Part shown: positions 39,427 to 49,526 of the stretch, one piece after another
How positions within the stretch are numbered: position 1 is the first letter of the stretch
How the letters are laid out: each line of letters begins with the position of its first letter
NCBI GenBank assembly: GCA_002470465.1
Contig: DKMD01000019.1
Location: forward strand, 194,828-258,827
Origin: Pluralibacter sp. UBA7423
GTDB taxonomy: Bacteria; Pseudomonadota; Gammaproteobacteria; Enterobacterales; Enterobacteriaceae
Reading direction: 5' to 3'
DNA: 64,000 bases
Notes under the pieces: generated by a model
The model's input: the letters and a program-made list of their open reading frames with translations, nothing else
Told to the model about the DNA's origin: nothing
Database searches by the model: none
Position numbers and translations under genes: made by a program

Positions 39427-40422
39427 ATGATGAAAATGAAAAAACTTTGCCTCACGCTTTGCGCCTCGCTGCTGCTGACAAGCTTTGCGGGTATCGCTAA
39501 GGAAGTCAAAATCGGCATGGCGATCGACGACCTGCGTCTTGAACGCTGGCAAAAAGATCGTGATATCTTTGTGAATAAAGCCGAATCTTTAGGTGCAAAA
39601 GTATTTGTACAATCTGCTAACGGCAATGAAGAAACGCAAATGTCGCAGATTGAAAATATGATTAACCGCGGCGTGGATGTATTAGTCATTATTCCTTACA
39701 ACGGTCAGGTATTAAGCAACGTTATTAAAGAAGCAAAACAGGAAGGCATTAAAGTGCTGGCCTATGACCGTATGATTAATAATGCTGATATTGATTTCTA
39801 TATTTCCTTTGATAACGAAAAAGTCGGTGAAATGCAGGCACAAAGCCTCATTAATAAAGTCCCTGAAGGTAACTACTTCCTGATGGGCGGATCACCGGTG
39901 GATAACAATGCGAAGCTGTTCCGTGCCGGGCAAATGAAAGTCTTAAAACCGTATATCGACAACGGCAAAATTAAAGTCGTGGGCGATCAGTGGGCCGACG
40001 GCTGGCTGCCGGAAAACGCGCTAAAAATCATGGAAAATGCGCTGACCGCCAACAACAACAAAATTGATGCTGTCGTCGCCTCCAACGATGCCACTGCCGG
40101 GGGCGCAATCCAGGCGCTGAGCGCGCAGGGCCTGGCAGGGAAAGTCGCCATTTCCGGCCAGGATGCCGACCTGGCCGGCGTAAAACGCATTATTGCGGGC
40201 ACCCAGACGATGACCGTATATAAACCCATTACTCAGCTTGCCACCACCGCCGCAGAAATTGCGGTTGAGCTTGGCAACGGTCAGCAGCCGAAATCAGACG
40301 CCACGCTCAACAATGGCCTGAAAGAAGTGCCCGCGCGCCTGCTCACACCCATTGAGGTCAATAAAACCAATATTGACGCCACCGTGATTAAAGACGGTTT
40401 CCACAAAAAGAGTGAACTGTAA
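39427..40422 (+). CDS. xylF: D-xylose-binding periplasmic protein XylF
   Basis: 331 aa. The signal peptide ends near FAGIA before KEVKIGMAIDDLRLERW. This periplasmic binding-protein fold captures D-xylose for XylGH. The start at 39427 (MMKMKK) has AAAGG 7 nt upstream; the frame stays open further upstream without a ribosome site. Confidence 0.97.
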   Translation: MMKMKKLCLTLCASLLLTSFAGIAKEVKIGMAIDDLRLERWQKDRDIFVNKAESLGAKVFVQSANGNEETQMSQIENMINRGVDVLVIIPYNGQVLSNVIKEAKQEGIKVLAYDRMINNADIDFYISFDNEKVGEMQAQSLINKVPEGNYFLMGGSPVDNNAKLFRAGQMKVLKPYIDNGKIKVVGDQWADGWLPENALKIMENALTANNNKIDAVVASNDATAGGAIQALSAQGLAGKVAISGQDADLAGVKRIIAGTQTMTVYKPITQLATTAAEIAVELGNGQQPKSDATLNNGLKEVPARLLTPIEVNKTNIDATVIKDGFHKKSEL

Positions 40423-40483
40423 TTCCGCGGTCCCTCTCAGGAGGGGCATTTGCTTATGACGTGGAACATGACGTGGAGCCGCC

Positions 40484-42025
40484 ATGCCTTATTTACTTGA
40501 AATGAAAAGCATCACCAAAACCTTCGGGGTGGTGAAGGCGATAGACAACGTCAGCCTGCGCCTGAACGCCGGGGAAGTGGTTTCCCTGTGCGGCGAGAAC
40601 GGTTCAGGCAAGTCGACGCTAATGAAAGTGCTGTGCGGTATTTACCCGCACGGCAGCTTCGAAGGTGAGATTATCTTTGCCGGGGAGCCGCTGGAGGCAG
40701 GGCACATTCGCGACACTGAACGCCGGGGCATTGCCATCATTCACCAGGAGCTGGCGCTGGTTAAGCATCTGACCGTGCTGGAAAACATCTTTTTAGGCGC
40801 AGAGATCACCCGCCACGGGATTCTTGATTACGATCAGATGACCCTGCGCTGCGAAAAGCTGCTCGCACAGGTCAGTCTTGCCATTTCGCCCGACACACGC
40901 GTCGGTGATTTAGGGCTTGGGCAGCAGCAGCTGGTCGAAATCGCCAAGGCGCTGAACAAACAGGTCCGGCTGCTGATTCTGGACGAACCCACGGCCTCGC
41001 TCACCGAGCAGGAAACCGCTGTGCTGCTGAATATTATTCGCGACCTGCAAAACCACGGCATCGCCTGCATCTACATCTCCCACAAGCTTAACGAGGTGAA
41101 GGCTATTTCCGATACCATCTGCGTGATCCGCGATGGCCAACATATCGGCACCCGGGACGCCACCGGCATGAGCGAAGACGACATCATCACCATGATGGTC
41201 GGCCGTGAGCTGACGGCCCTTTACCCGAACGAACCTCACACGCCGGGGGACGAAATCCTCCGTATTGAGCACCTCACCGCCTGGCATCCGGTAAATCGTC
41301 ATATTAAACGGGTCAATGACATCTCCTTCTCACTACGGCGCGGAGAAATTCTGGGTATCGCGGGTCTTGTCGGTGCGGGGAGAACTGAGGCCGTACAGTG
41401 CCTGTTTGGCGTCTGGCGTGGCCGTTGGGAAGGCAAAGTGTTTATCGACGGCAAAGCGGTGAACATCGCTAACTGTCAGCAGGCGATTGCCCACGGCATC
41501 GCAATGGTGCCAGAAGATCGTAAAAAAGACGGCATCGTGCCGGTGATGGCGGTGGGGAAAAATATTACCCTCGCCGCGCTCGACCAGTTTTCGGGGCCGC
41601 TTAGCGCACTGGACGATGCAGCAGAGCAAAACTGCATCCTGAACTCCCTTTCCCGGCTGAAGGTGAAAACCTCCTCACCGGAGCTGGCGATTGGCCGCCT
41701 CAGCGGCGGGAACCAGCAGAAGGCCATTTTAGCCCGCAGCCTGCTGCTTAACCCCCGCATTCTGATCCTCGACGAGCCCACTCGCGGCATCGATATCGGC
41801 GCGAAATACGAAATCTACAAACTGATTAATCAACTGGTGCAGCAGGGCATCGCGGTGATCGTCATCTCTTCCGAACTGCCGGAAGTGCTGGGCCTGAGCG
41901 ACCGCGTGCTGGTGATGCACGAAGGCAAACTGAAAGCGGACCTGGTCAACCATCAGTTGACCCAGGAACAAGTGATGGAAGCGGCCCTGAGGAGTGAACG
42001 CCATGTCGAAAAACACGCCGTCTGA
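40484..42025 (+). CDS. xylG: D-xylose ABC transporter ATPase XylG
   Basis: 513 aa with two fused ABC domains (CUT2 family). Domain 1 has Walker [10 protein letters not shown] and Walker [13 protein letters not shown]. Domain 2 has the degenerate loop [10 protein letters not shown], then [13 protein letters not shown] and [12 protein letters not shown]. It overlaps xylH by 23 bp. Confidence 0.97.
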   Translation: MPYLLEMKSITKTFGVVKAIDNVSLRLNAGEVVSLCGENGSGKSTLMKVLCGIYPHGSFEGEIIFAGEPLEAGHIRDTERRGIAIIHQELALVKHLTVLENIFLGAEITRHGILDYDQMTLRCEKLLAQVSLAISPDTRVGDLGLGQQQLVEIAKALNKQVRLLILDEPTASLTEQETAVLLNIIRDLQNHGIACIYISHKLNEVKAISDTICVIRDGQHIGTRDATGMSEDDIITMMVGRELTALYPNEPHTPGDEILRIEHLTAWHPVNRHIKRVNDISFSLRRGEILGIAGLVGAGRTEAVQCLFGVWRGRWEGKVFIDGKAVNIANCQQAIAHGIAMVPEDRKKDGIVPVMAVGKNITLAALDQFSGPLSALDDAAEQNCILNSLSRLKVKTSSPELAIGRLSGGNQQKAILARSLLLNPRILILDEPTRGIDIGAKYEIYKLINQLVQQGIAVIVISSELPEVLGLSDRVLVMHEGKLKADLVNHQLTQEQVMEAALRSERHVEKHAV

Positions 42026-43184
42026 ACTGAAGCTGGATGCGTCAGCGCCCGCCACCTTTGCGGGGCTAAAGACGCTTAATTTGCAGGTATTTGTGATGAT
42101 CGCCGCGATCGTTGTCATCATGCTGTTCTTTACCTGGACCACCGACGGCTCGTACCTCAGCGCACGTAACGTCTCGAACCTGCTGCGCCAGACCGCCATC
42201 ACCGGCATTCTGGCGGTGGGGATGGTGTTTGTGATTATCTCGGCGGAAATCGACCTGTCGGTCGGGTCGATGATGGGCCTGCTCGGCGGCGCGGCGGCAA
42301 TTTTTGACGTCTGGCTGGGCTGGCCTCTGCCGCTGACGATTATCGTCACTCTGGCGCTGGGCCTGGTGCTCGGTGCATGGAACGGATGGTGGGTCGCCTA
42401 CCGCAAAGTCCCGTCGTTTATCGTCACGCTTGCCGGGATGCTGGCGTTTCGCGGCATCCTGATTGGTATCACCAACGGCACCACCGTTTCCCCTACCAGC
42501 CCGGCGATGTCGCAAATTGGTCAGAGCTACCTGCCGGACGGCGTCGGTTTCATCATCGGCGTTGTCGGGCTGATGGCGTTTGTCGCCTGGCAGTGGCGTG
42601 GGCGCATGCGCCGCCAGTCGCTGGGGTTAACGAATTCAGCGTCCACTGGCGTCGTGGGTCGCCAGGCGTTAACTGCGGTGATTGCCCTTGGGGCCATCTG
42701 GATGCTGAACGACTATCGCGGCGTGCCCACCCCGGTGCTCATTCTCGCCCTGCTTCTGCTGGCGGGCATGTTTATGGCAACCCGTACGGCGTTTGGCCGC
42801 CGCATCTATGCCATTGGCGGCAATCTTGAAGCAGCGCGCCTGTCGGGCATTAACGTGGAGCGCACGAAGCTCGCCGTCTTCGCCATCAACGGCCTGATGG
42901 TGGCTATCGCCGGGCTGATCCTGAGCTCACGTCTGGGGGCAGGCTCGCCTTCGGCAGGGAACATTGCCGAGCTGGATGCTATCGCCGCCTGCGTCATTGG
43001 CGGCACCAGCCTGGCGGGTGGCGTGGGCAGCGTCGCGGGTGCGGTAATGGGGGCGTTTATTATGTCCGCGCTGGACAACGGAATGAGCATGATGGACGTA
43101 CCGACTTTCTGGCAATATATCGTTAAGGGCGCCATTTTGCTGCTGGCGGTGTGGATGGACTCGGCCACCAAGCGGCGAACCTGA
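42003..43184 (+). CDS. xylH: D-xylose ABC transporter permease XylH
   Basis: 393 aa, the E. coli length. Multi-pass permease of the ribose/xylose group with the motif [13 protein letters not shown] and AAGG-type loop [15 protein letters not shown]. The ATG at 42003 has GAGGAG 8 nt upstream; a GTG at 41994 is an alternative. Confidence 0.96.
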   Translation: MSKNTPSELKLDASAPATFAGLKTLNLQVFVMIAAIVVIMLFFTWTTDGSYLSARNVSNLLRQTAITGILAVGMVFVIISAEIDLSVGSMMGLLGGAAAIFDVWLGWPLPLTIIVTLALGLVLGAWNGWWVAYRKVPSFIVTLAGMLAFRGILIGITNGTTVSPTSPAMSQIGQSYLPDGVGFIIGVVGLMAFVAWQWRGRMRRQSLGLTNSASTGVVGRQALTAVIALGAIWMLNDYRGVPTPVLILALLLLAGMFMATRTAFGRRIYAIGGNLEAARLSGINVERTKLAVFAINGLMVAIAGLILSSRLGAGSPSAGNIAELDAIAACVIGGTSLAGGVGSVAGAVMGAFIMSALDNGMSMMDVPTFWQYIVKGAILLLAVWMDSATKRRT

Positions 43185-43255
43185 TCGCAGCCATTTCCGC
43201 TACCATGGCGACACCCGCGGGTATCGCCATTCTTGCCTCTTCAGGAAAGCAAAAC

Positions 43256-44434
43256 ATGTTTGAAAAGCGCCACCGGGTCACGCTGTTATTCAACGCCAAC
43301 AAAGCCTACGACCGCCAGGTTGTAGAGGGCGTGGGGGAATATTTACAGGCGTCGCAGTCGGAATGGGACATTTTTATTGAAGAGGATTTTCGCGCCCGTA
43401 CTGAAAACATCAAAGAGTGGCTCGGCGATGGCGTGATTGCTGATTTTGACGACCCAATCATTGAGGCCATGCTCGCCGATGTGGACGTCCCTATCGTCGG
43501 CGTTGGCGGCTCTTATCACCATCCGGACAGCTACCCGGCGGTGCATTATATCGCCACGGACAATCATGCCCTGGTGGAGAGCGCCTTTTTGCACCTGAAA
43601 GAAAAAGGCGTGCATCGCTTTGCGTTTTACGGCCTGCCTGCCTCCAGCGGCAAGCGCTGGGCCGTGGAGCGAGAGCACGCGTTCTGCCAGATAGTGGCGA
43701 AGGAAAAATACCGCGGCGTGGTGTATCAGGGCCAGGAAACGGCCCCGGAAAACTGGCAGCATGCCCAGAACCGTCTGGCAGACTGGCTGCAAACGCTGCC
43801 GCCGCAAACAGGGATAATCGCCGTCACCGACGCCCGCGCGCGTCATATTTTGCAGGCCTGCGAGCATCTGCACATTCCGGTGCCGGAGAAGCTCTGCGTC
43901 ATTGGTATCGATAACGAAGAGCTGACCCGCTATCTGTCACGCGTGGCGCTCTCCTCCGTGGCGCAGGGCACCCGCCAGATGGGCTATCAGGCGGCAAAAC
44001 TGCTGCATCGCCTGCTGGATAATGAACGCCTGCCACTCCAGCGGCTGCTGGTGCCGCCAGTGCGCGTCATCGAACGCCGCTCTACGGACTACCGTTCCCT
44101 TGACGACCCGGCGGTGATTCAGGCCATGCACTACATCCGCAACAACGCCTGCAAGGGTATAAAGGTGGAGCAGGTGCTGGATGCGGTCGGGATTTCGCGC
44201 TCAAATCTGGAAAAACGATTTAAGGAAGAGGTGGGGGAAACCATTCACGCGGTGATCCACAGTGAGAAGCTGGAAAAGGCACGCAGTCTGCTGGTATCCA
44301 CTTCGTTGTCTATTAACGAAATTTCGCAGATGTGCGGCTATCCGTCGCTACAGTATTTCTATTCGGTATTTAAAAAAGAGTACGACACCACGCCGAAGGA
44401 ATACCGGGAACGTTTTGGGGAAACCCTTATTTAA
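43256..44434 (+). CDS. xylR: Xylose operon activator XylR
   Basis: 392 aa. The N-terminal LacI-type sugar-binding domain (KRHRVTLLFNANKAYDRQVV) senses D-xylose; the C-terminal AraC-type DNA-binding domain contains DAVGISRSNLEKRFKEEVG and MCGYPSLQYFYSVFKK. It activates xylAB and xylFGH. It lies 71 bp after xylH, as in E. coli. Confidence 0.97.
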   Translation: MFEKRHRVTLLFNANKAYDRQVVEGVGEYLQASQSEWDIFIEEDFRARTENIKEWLGDGVIADFDDPIIEAMLADVDVPIVGVGGSYHHPDSYPAVHYIATDNHALVESAFLHLKEKGVHRFAFYGLPASSGKRWAVEREHAFCQIVAKEKYRGVVYQGQETAPENWQHAQNRLADWLQTLPPQTGIIAVTDARARHILQACEHLHIPVPEKLCVIGIDNEELTRYLSRVALSSVAQGTRQMGYQAAKLLHRLLDNERLPLQRLLVPPVRVIERRSTDYRSLDDPAVIQAMHYIRNNACKGIKVEQVLDAVGISRSNLEKRFKEEVGETIHAVIHSEKLEKARSLLVSTSLSINEISQMCGYPSLQYFYSVFKKEYDTTPKEYRERFGETLI

Positions 44435-44455
44435 AAAACAAAAAGTCAGAAAACA

Positions 44456-44480
44456 AAAACGCCTTCCGATGGAAGGCGTT
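44456..44480 (+). terminator. Terminator downstream of xylR
   Basis: AAAACGCCTTCC-GAT-GGAAGGCGTTT. The T tail is short. Confidence 0.65.
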
Positions 44481-44500
44481 TCAGGATACTGAGCGGTGAT

Positions 44501-44577
44501 TGATGCCGGGTGGCGCTTCGCTGACCGGCCTACAAGACTTCTCACAGGCCCGTGCTAACGGAGTGCTGCCGGGCAAT
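44501..44577. repeat. REP pair between xylR and bax
   Basis: Degenerate head-to-head REPs: GATGCCGGGTGGCGCTTCGC...ACCGGCCTAC and CAGGCCCGTGCTAACGG...GCCGGGCA. Confidence 0.75.
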
Positions 44578-44586
44578 CTTTCCGCC

Positions 44587-45414
44587 TTACATATGCGCGG
44601 CAATCAGACGCTGGTTATCCTGGTACATACTGAACAGGTAGTTGTTGTAGCTTGAACCGCGCGTTGAATAGCCTTTCAGCTTGTGGATCATGGCGCTGGC
44701 GGTCACTTCCTGGTCCGTTTTGCGCAGCTGCGCACGGGACTTACGGAAAGAGTTGTAGGCCGGATGGGTGTTGAGATTCACCGCGTAAGCTTCAACCGAT
44801 TCTTTCACCGATTCAAACTGCGAGTACCCTTTCACTTTCCCGTTACCCGCCTGGCACTTGCCTTTGACACACTTCATGCCAAACAGATTATTGTTGGCAC
44901 GGGCAAGTTTCGACGTACCCCAGCCGCTTTCGGCTGCGGCCATGGTCGCAACCATGCTGCCAGGGATAATATCCACACGCTCAAGCAGCGAGTTCCACGG
45001 CACTTTACGCGTATTCCCGGACCAGCTGATTTTATAGCGCTTAGTAATATCCTTCAGGCGCGCACGCTCAGAAGGCGACCAGCGAGCGTCATACTGCTTG
45101 GAAACAAGCCAGTTACGATCGGCGGTGATAGCCGCATTTTGGCTGGTGATATAAGGCATTACGGTCCGGAGAAACGCTTTTTTACGAGGTGTTCCGGAAG
45201 GGTATTTTCGCAAATCAGGAAGTGAACTACTCTTTGCACTATTGCGAGAATACTCTTGTTTACTGCTAACCTTACTACTACTGCTTGCCTTTATTACCGG
45301 GGCTTTGTGACTCGTTGTTGCTGTGTGCGTCTTTGCCAGCACGCCACCTGAAAATATACAGGTGAGTAACATGAGTATCGTGGCCCCATATCGTCGAATG
45401 GGAGTCGATATCAT
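44587..45414 (-). CDS. bax: Bax family glucosaminidase
   Basis: 275 aa. After a signal peptide (LLTCIFSGGVLA) comes a basic Ser/Lys-rich linker, then a mannosyl-glycoprotein endo-beta-N-acetylglucosaminidase-like domain with the catalytic Glu in AAAESGWGTSKLAR. It is probably a periplasmic peptidoglycan hydrolase. The start at 45412-45414 matches E. coli; a 33-codon longer frame is unlikely. Confidence 0.92.
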   Translation of the reverse strand: MISTPIRRYGATILMLLTCIFSGGVLAKTHTATTSHKAPVIKASSSSKVSSKQEYSRNSAKSSSLPDLRKYPSGTPRKKAFLRTVMPYITSQNAAITADRNWLVSKQYDARWSPSERARLKDITKRYKISWSGNTRKVPWNSLLERVDIIPGSMVATMAAAESGWGTSKLARANNNLFGMKCVKGKCQAGNGKVKGYSQFESVKESVEAYAVNLNTHPAYNSFRKSRAQLRKTDQEVTASAMIHKLKGYSTRGSSYNNYLFSMYQDNQRLIAAHM

Positions 45415-45644
45415 CAGGTCTCCTGGTCGGATTAAATCAGTCCAACGTCTTGAATTATTCACATAACTGCGAAATGAATCGCGAATTGTACCAAAAATAC
45501 CCTGCGAGCGCACCCCAAGAAATAGTCTAATTCCGAAACAATGTCACGCATAAAAGACTCTCATTCGGCTCACGGCGCTGAAATTGCAGGCTTTATCGCA
45601 GAAATTTTTGCGCTGATTAGAGCCCGATCGCTCACCCTGCGTCG

Positions 45645-45674
45645 TCATCCCCCTAAATGCAGCCAAAGGAGGAG
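45645..45674. promoter_or_regulatory. Probable MalT boxes upstream of malS
   Basis: TCATCCCCC (the reverse of a GGGGGATGA box) at 45645-45653 and GGAGGAG at 45668-45674 resemble the MalT core GGA(G/T)GA. E. coli malS is MalT-dependent. They lie in the 314-bp bax-malS gap (45415-45728), which holds no other gene. Confidence 0.5.
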
Positions 45675-45728
45675 TGATGGCATCGTACCGGCTGGCAAAA
45701 TGCCCAAAAACTGACACAGGTGAACGGA

Positions 45729-47762
45729 ATGAAACTTGCTGCTCTGACCCTGCTGCTTCTGCCCGGCATAGCCGCTGCCGCCTGGAGCACGCCGGACTTT
45801 CCCGCTTTCACACCTGAAGGCAGCGGAACATTCATCAGTCAAAAATCGCTGGCGAAGGGTACGCGCCCTCTGACATTAAATTTTGACCAACAGTGCTGGC
45901 AGCCCGCTTCCGCGATCAAACTCAATGAAATGCTCTCGCTTAAGCCTTGTCAGGGCAGCGCTCCGCAATGGCGACTGTTTCGCGATGGGGTTTACACCCT
46001 GACGATCGACACCCGTTCCGGCACGCCCACGCTGATGCTAAGCGTCAAAAGCGAGACCCGCGACGCCGCGAAAGTGGAGGTTCGCCAGTGCCCGCGCGGG
46101 AATGGCAAACCGCTGACGCTTGATGTAGCCAAAACCTTTGCAGAAGGCAGCAAAGTCCGCGATTTTTACAGCGGGCAGACGGCCACCGTCAGCGGCGGCA
46201 AAATAACGCTCCAGCCTGCGGAGGGCAGCAACGGGCTTCTGCTGCTGGAAAATGCACAAACCAGCCAGCCTGCCCCTTTCAGCTGGCACAACGCCACCGT
46301 CTATTTTGTGCTCACCGACCGCTACGTGAACGGCAACCCACAGAACGACAGCAGCTATGGCCGCCACAAGGATGGTTTGCAGGAGATCGGCACATTTCAC
46401 GGCGGCGACCTGCAGGGCCTCACCAGCAAGCTTGATTACCTTCACCAGCTTGGTGTGAACGCGCTGTGGATAAGCTCCCCGCTGGAACAAATTCACGGCT
46501 GGGTGGGCGGCGGTACCAAGGGTGATTTCCCGCATTATGCCTATCACGGCTATTACCCGATGGACTGGACAAAGCTCGACGCCAATATGGGTACGGAGGA
46601 TGACCTGCATCGCCTTGTCGATGAGGCCCACAAGCGCGGCATCCGCATTCTGTTCGACGTCGTGATGAACCACACCGGCTACGCCACGCTCGCGGATATG
46701 CAGCAATACCAGTTTGGCACGCTCTACCTTAAGGGTGACGAGCTGAATAAGACGCTCGGAAAGCGCTGGACTGACTGGAAGCCCGGACTGGGCCAGAGCT
46801 GGCACAGCTTCAACGACTACATCAACTTCAGCGACAAAACCGCGTGGGCCAACTGGTGGGGGAAAAAGTGGATCCGTACCGATATCGGCGATTACGACAA
46901 TCCCGGCTTTGACGATCTGACCATGTCGCTGGCCTTCCTTCCCGATCTCAAAACCGAATCTACCGTGGCATCCGGCCTGCCCATTTTTTATCAGCACAAA
47001 CCCGATACCGCCGCCAAAGCCATTGCGGGCTTCACACCCCGGGATTACCTGACCCACTGGCTGAGCCAGTGGGTACGCGATTACGGCATTGATGGCTTCC
47101 GGGTGGATACCGCCAAACACGTTGAGCTTCCGGCGTGGGATCAGCTGAAAACCCAGGCCACGGCGGCGCTGGCTGAGTGGAAAAAAGCCAATCCCGACAA
47201 AGTTCTGGACGCAGCCCCGTTCTGGATGACCGGCGAAGCGTGGGGGCACGGCGTGATGCAGAGCGAGTATTACCGCCACGGTTTTGACGCGATGATCAAC
47301 TTCGATTATCAGGATCAGGCCGCCAAAGCCGTGGACTGCCTGGCGAATATCGACCTGACCTGGCAGCAGATGGCCGACAAACTGCAACAGTTCAACGTCC
47401 TGAGCTATCTTTCCTCGCACGACACCCGACTGTTCCGCGAAGGCGGCAGCACGGCCGCCGAACTGCTGTTGCTGGCGCCAGGCGCCGTGCAGATTTTTTA
47501 CGGTGATGAATCCGCCCGTCCGTTTGGCCCGACCGGTTCCGACCCGCTTCAGGGCACGCGTTCGGATATGAACTGGCAGGACGTCAGCGGAAAAGAAGCC
47601 GCCACGGTGACGCACTGGCAGAAACTTGGCCAGTTCCGCGCCCGCCATCCCGCCGTTGGGGCAGGCAGCCAGACCACACTCTCCTTACCGCAAGGTTATG
47701 GTTTCGTTCGCCAACACGGCGACGACAAAATAATGGTGGTATGGGCGGGAAAAGCAGACTGA
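45729..47762 (+). CDS. malS: Periplasmic alpha-amylase MalS
   Basis: 677 aa. The signal peptide ends LLLLPGIAAA before AWSTPDF. GH13 catalytic motifs are present: DVVMNHTG (region I), GFRVDTAKHVE (nucleophile Asp), GEAWGHGV (acid Glu) and YLSSHDTRLF (region IV). It cleaves maltodextrins in the periplasm for the maltose system. The ATG at 45729 has AGG 8 nt upstream; a GTG at 45720 would add three residues. Confidence 0.97.
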   Translation: MKLAALTLLLLPGIAAAAWSTPDFPAFTPEGSGTFISQKSLAKGTRPLTLNFDQQCWQPASAIKLNEMLSLKPCQGSAPQWRLFRDGVYTLTIDTRSGTPTLMLSVKSETRDAAKVEVRQCPRGNGKPLTLDVAKTFAEGSKVRDFYSGQTATVSGGKITLQPAEGSNGLLLLENAQTSQPAPFSWHNATVYFVLTDRYVNGNPQNDSSYGRHKDGLQEIGTFHGGDLQGLTSKLDYLHQLGVNALWISSPLEQIHGWVGGGTKGDFPHYAYHGYYPMDWTKLDANMGTEDDLHRLVDEAHKRGIRILFDVVMNHTGYATLADMQQYQFGTLYLKGDELNKTLGKRWTDWKPGLGQSWHSFNDYINFSDKTAWANWWGKKWIRTDIGDYDNPGFDDLTMSLAFLPDLKTESTVASGLPIFYQHKPDTAAKAIAGFTPRDYLTHWLSQWVRDYGIDGFRVDTAKHVELPAWDQLKTQATAALAEWKKANPDKVLDAAPFWMTGEAWGHGVMQSEYYRHGFDAMINFDYQDQAAKAVDCLANIDLTWQQMADKLQQFNVLSYLSSHDTRLFREGGSTAAELLLLAPGAVQIFYGDESARPFGPTGSDPLQGTRSDMNWQDVSGKEAATVTHWQKLGQFRARHPAVGAGSQTTLSLPQGYGFVRQHGDDKIMVVWAGKAD

Positions 47763-47766
47763 ATTT

Positions 47767-47795
47767 ACCCTCTGCGTTAAAACAGAGGGTTATTC
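47767..47795 (+). terminator. Terminator downstream of malS
   Basis: ACCCTCTG...CAGAGGGT hairpin followed by TATT. Moderate, as the T tail is weak. Confidence 0.6.
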
Positions 47796-47914
47796 CACCC
47801 TGACATATGTATGCAGGATAAATAACCGGCACTGAATCCATTCACCCGTTTGCACCTCACAGTCGCAGGGGTTATGGTTAGCCCCTACCCAGAAGATCGA
47901 CAGAACACCTGCAT

Positions 47915-49171
47915 ATGACTTTTTCACTTTTCGGCGACAAATTCACCCGTCATTCCGGTATCACCCGCCTGATGGAAGATCTTAACGATGGTCTGCGCAC
48001 GCCAGGCGCCATCATGCTCGGCGGCGGTAACCCGGCGCAAATTCCGCAGATGAATGACTACTTCCACAATCTGCTGGCAGAGATGCTGGAAAGCGGCAAA
48101 GCCACCGAGGCGCTGTGCAACTACGACGGCCCGCAGGGGAAATCCGAACTGCTGTCCGCGCTGGCACAGATGCTGCGCGAAGAGCTCGGCTGGGATATCG
48201 GACCACAGAATATTGCACTGACTAACGGCAGTCAGAGCGCGTTTTTCTACTTGTTTAACCTCTTCGCAGGTCGCCGCGCCGACGGCAGCGTGCGCAAAGT
48301 GCTGTTCCCGCTGACGCCGGAGTATATCGGCTATGCCGATTCCGGTCTGGAAGACGATCTGTTTGTCTCAGCGCGTCCGAATATCGAGCTGCTGCCGGAG
48401 GGCCAGTTTAAATACCACGTTGATTTTGAGCACCTGCACGTCACCGAAGAAACCGGGATGATCTGCGTTTCCCGCCCAACTAACCCGACGGGCAACGTCA
48501 TCACCGACGAAGAGTTAATGAAGCTCGACGTGCTGGCCAATCAGCACGGTATTCCGCTGGTCATTGATAATGCCTACGGCGTGCCGTTCCCGGGTATCAT
48601 CTTCAGCGAAGCACGACCGCTGTGGAACCCGAACATCGTGCTGTGCATGAGCCTTTCCAAGCTTGGCCTGCCGGGCAGCCGCTGCGGCATCATCATTGCT
48701 AACGAGAAAATCATCAGCGCCATCAGCAACATGAACGGCATTATCAGCCTTGCGCCAGGCGGCATCGGCCCGGCGATGATGTGCGAGATGATCAAGCGTA
48801 AAGACCTGCTGCGCCTGTCCAAGACGGTCATCAAGCCGTTCTATTATCAGCGCGTACAGGAAACCATTGCGATTATTCGTCGCTACCTTCCGGAAGAGCG
48901 CTGCCTGATCCACAAACCGGAAGGGGCGATTTTCCTCTGGCTGTGGTTTAAAGACCTGCCGATCACCACCGAAATTCTTTATCAGCGCCTGAAGAAACGC
49001 GGCGTGCTGATGGTGCCGGGTGATTTCTTCTTCCCGGGTCTCGACAAACCCTGGCCGCATACGCATCAGTGCATGCGTATGAATTACGTTCCGGAAACGG
49101 AAAAAATCGAAGCCGGGGTGAAAATTCTCGCCGAAGAAATAGAAAAAGCCTGGGCCGAAAGCGGATGTTAA
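47915..49171 (+). CDS. avtA: Valine-pyruvate aminotransferase AvtA
   Basis: 418-residue PLP-dependent class I/II aminotransferase that makes alanine or valine by exchange with pyruvate or 2-ketoisovalerate. The Schiff-base lysine lies in MSLSKLGLPGSRCG, and the conserved Asn in SRPTNPTGNV. Length and sequence match E. coli AvtA. Confidence 0.97.
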   Translation: MTFSLFGDKFTRHSGITRLMEDLNDGLRTPGAIMLGGGNPAQIPQMNDYFHNLLAEMLESGKATEALCNYDGPQGKSELLSALAQMLREELGWDIGPQNIALTNGSQSAFFYLFNLFAGRRADGSVRKVLFPLTPEYIGYADSGLEDDLFVSARPNIELLPEGQFKYHVDFEHLHVTEETGMICVSRPTNPTGNVITDEELMKLDVLANQHGIPLVIDNAYGVPFPGIIFSEARPLWNPNIVLCMSLSKLGLPGSRCGIIIANEKIISAISNMNGIISLAPGGIGPAMMCEMIKRKDLLRLSKTVIKPFYYQRVQETIAIIRRYLPEERCLIHKPEGAIFLWLWFKDLPITTEILYQRLKKRGVLMVPGDFFFPGLDKPWPHTHQCMRMNYVPETEKIEAGVKILAEEIEKAWAESGC

Positions 49172-49178
49172 ATAATAG

Positions 49179-49208
49179 TGGGTTCCGAATTTCAGGAGCC
49201 CATTTTTT
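49179..49208 (+). terminator. Terminator downstream of avtA
   Basis: GGGTTCC...GGAGCCC followed by ATTTTTT. The rest of the 355-bp gap to 49526 is AT-rich promoter-like DNA with no gene seen. Confidence 0.8.
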
Positions 49209-49526
49209 CCGTGATCGATATCGTTAATTAAGGATATATCCTGATAACAATATTCCCTTCACGCCATTAAGAATCATCTCAAATTATTCGATGAATTAAC
49301 GAGCGCTTTATTTCCGACACATGAATTTAGCAGCACTTAAATGAACACAATGATTTAACCAGCTGATTTTCAACCACTATAAAAAGCATTCATTTTACTC
49401 TCCCGGTTTATAAAAAAACGGCATTGCTATTATCCGTGTCTTCACCCTCCTCACAGGCACAACCCATTAATTTCCTCTTACACTGTTCTATACGCCGCCC
49501 GGCGTTTTAATCAGTGGAGTATTGTT

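Noticed and set aside
46038..47648. 536-codon open frame antisense to malS
   Set aside because: It mirrors malS codons and has no recognisable family, start site or neighbours.
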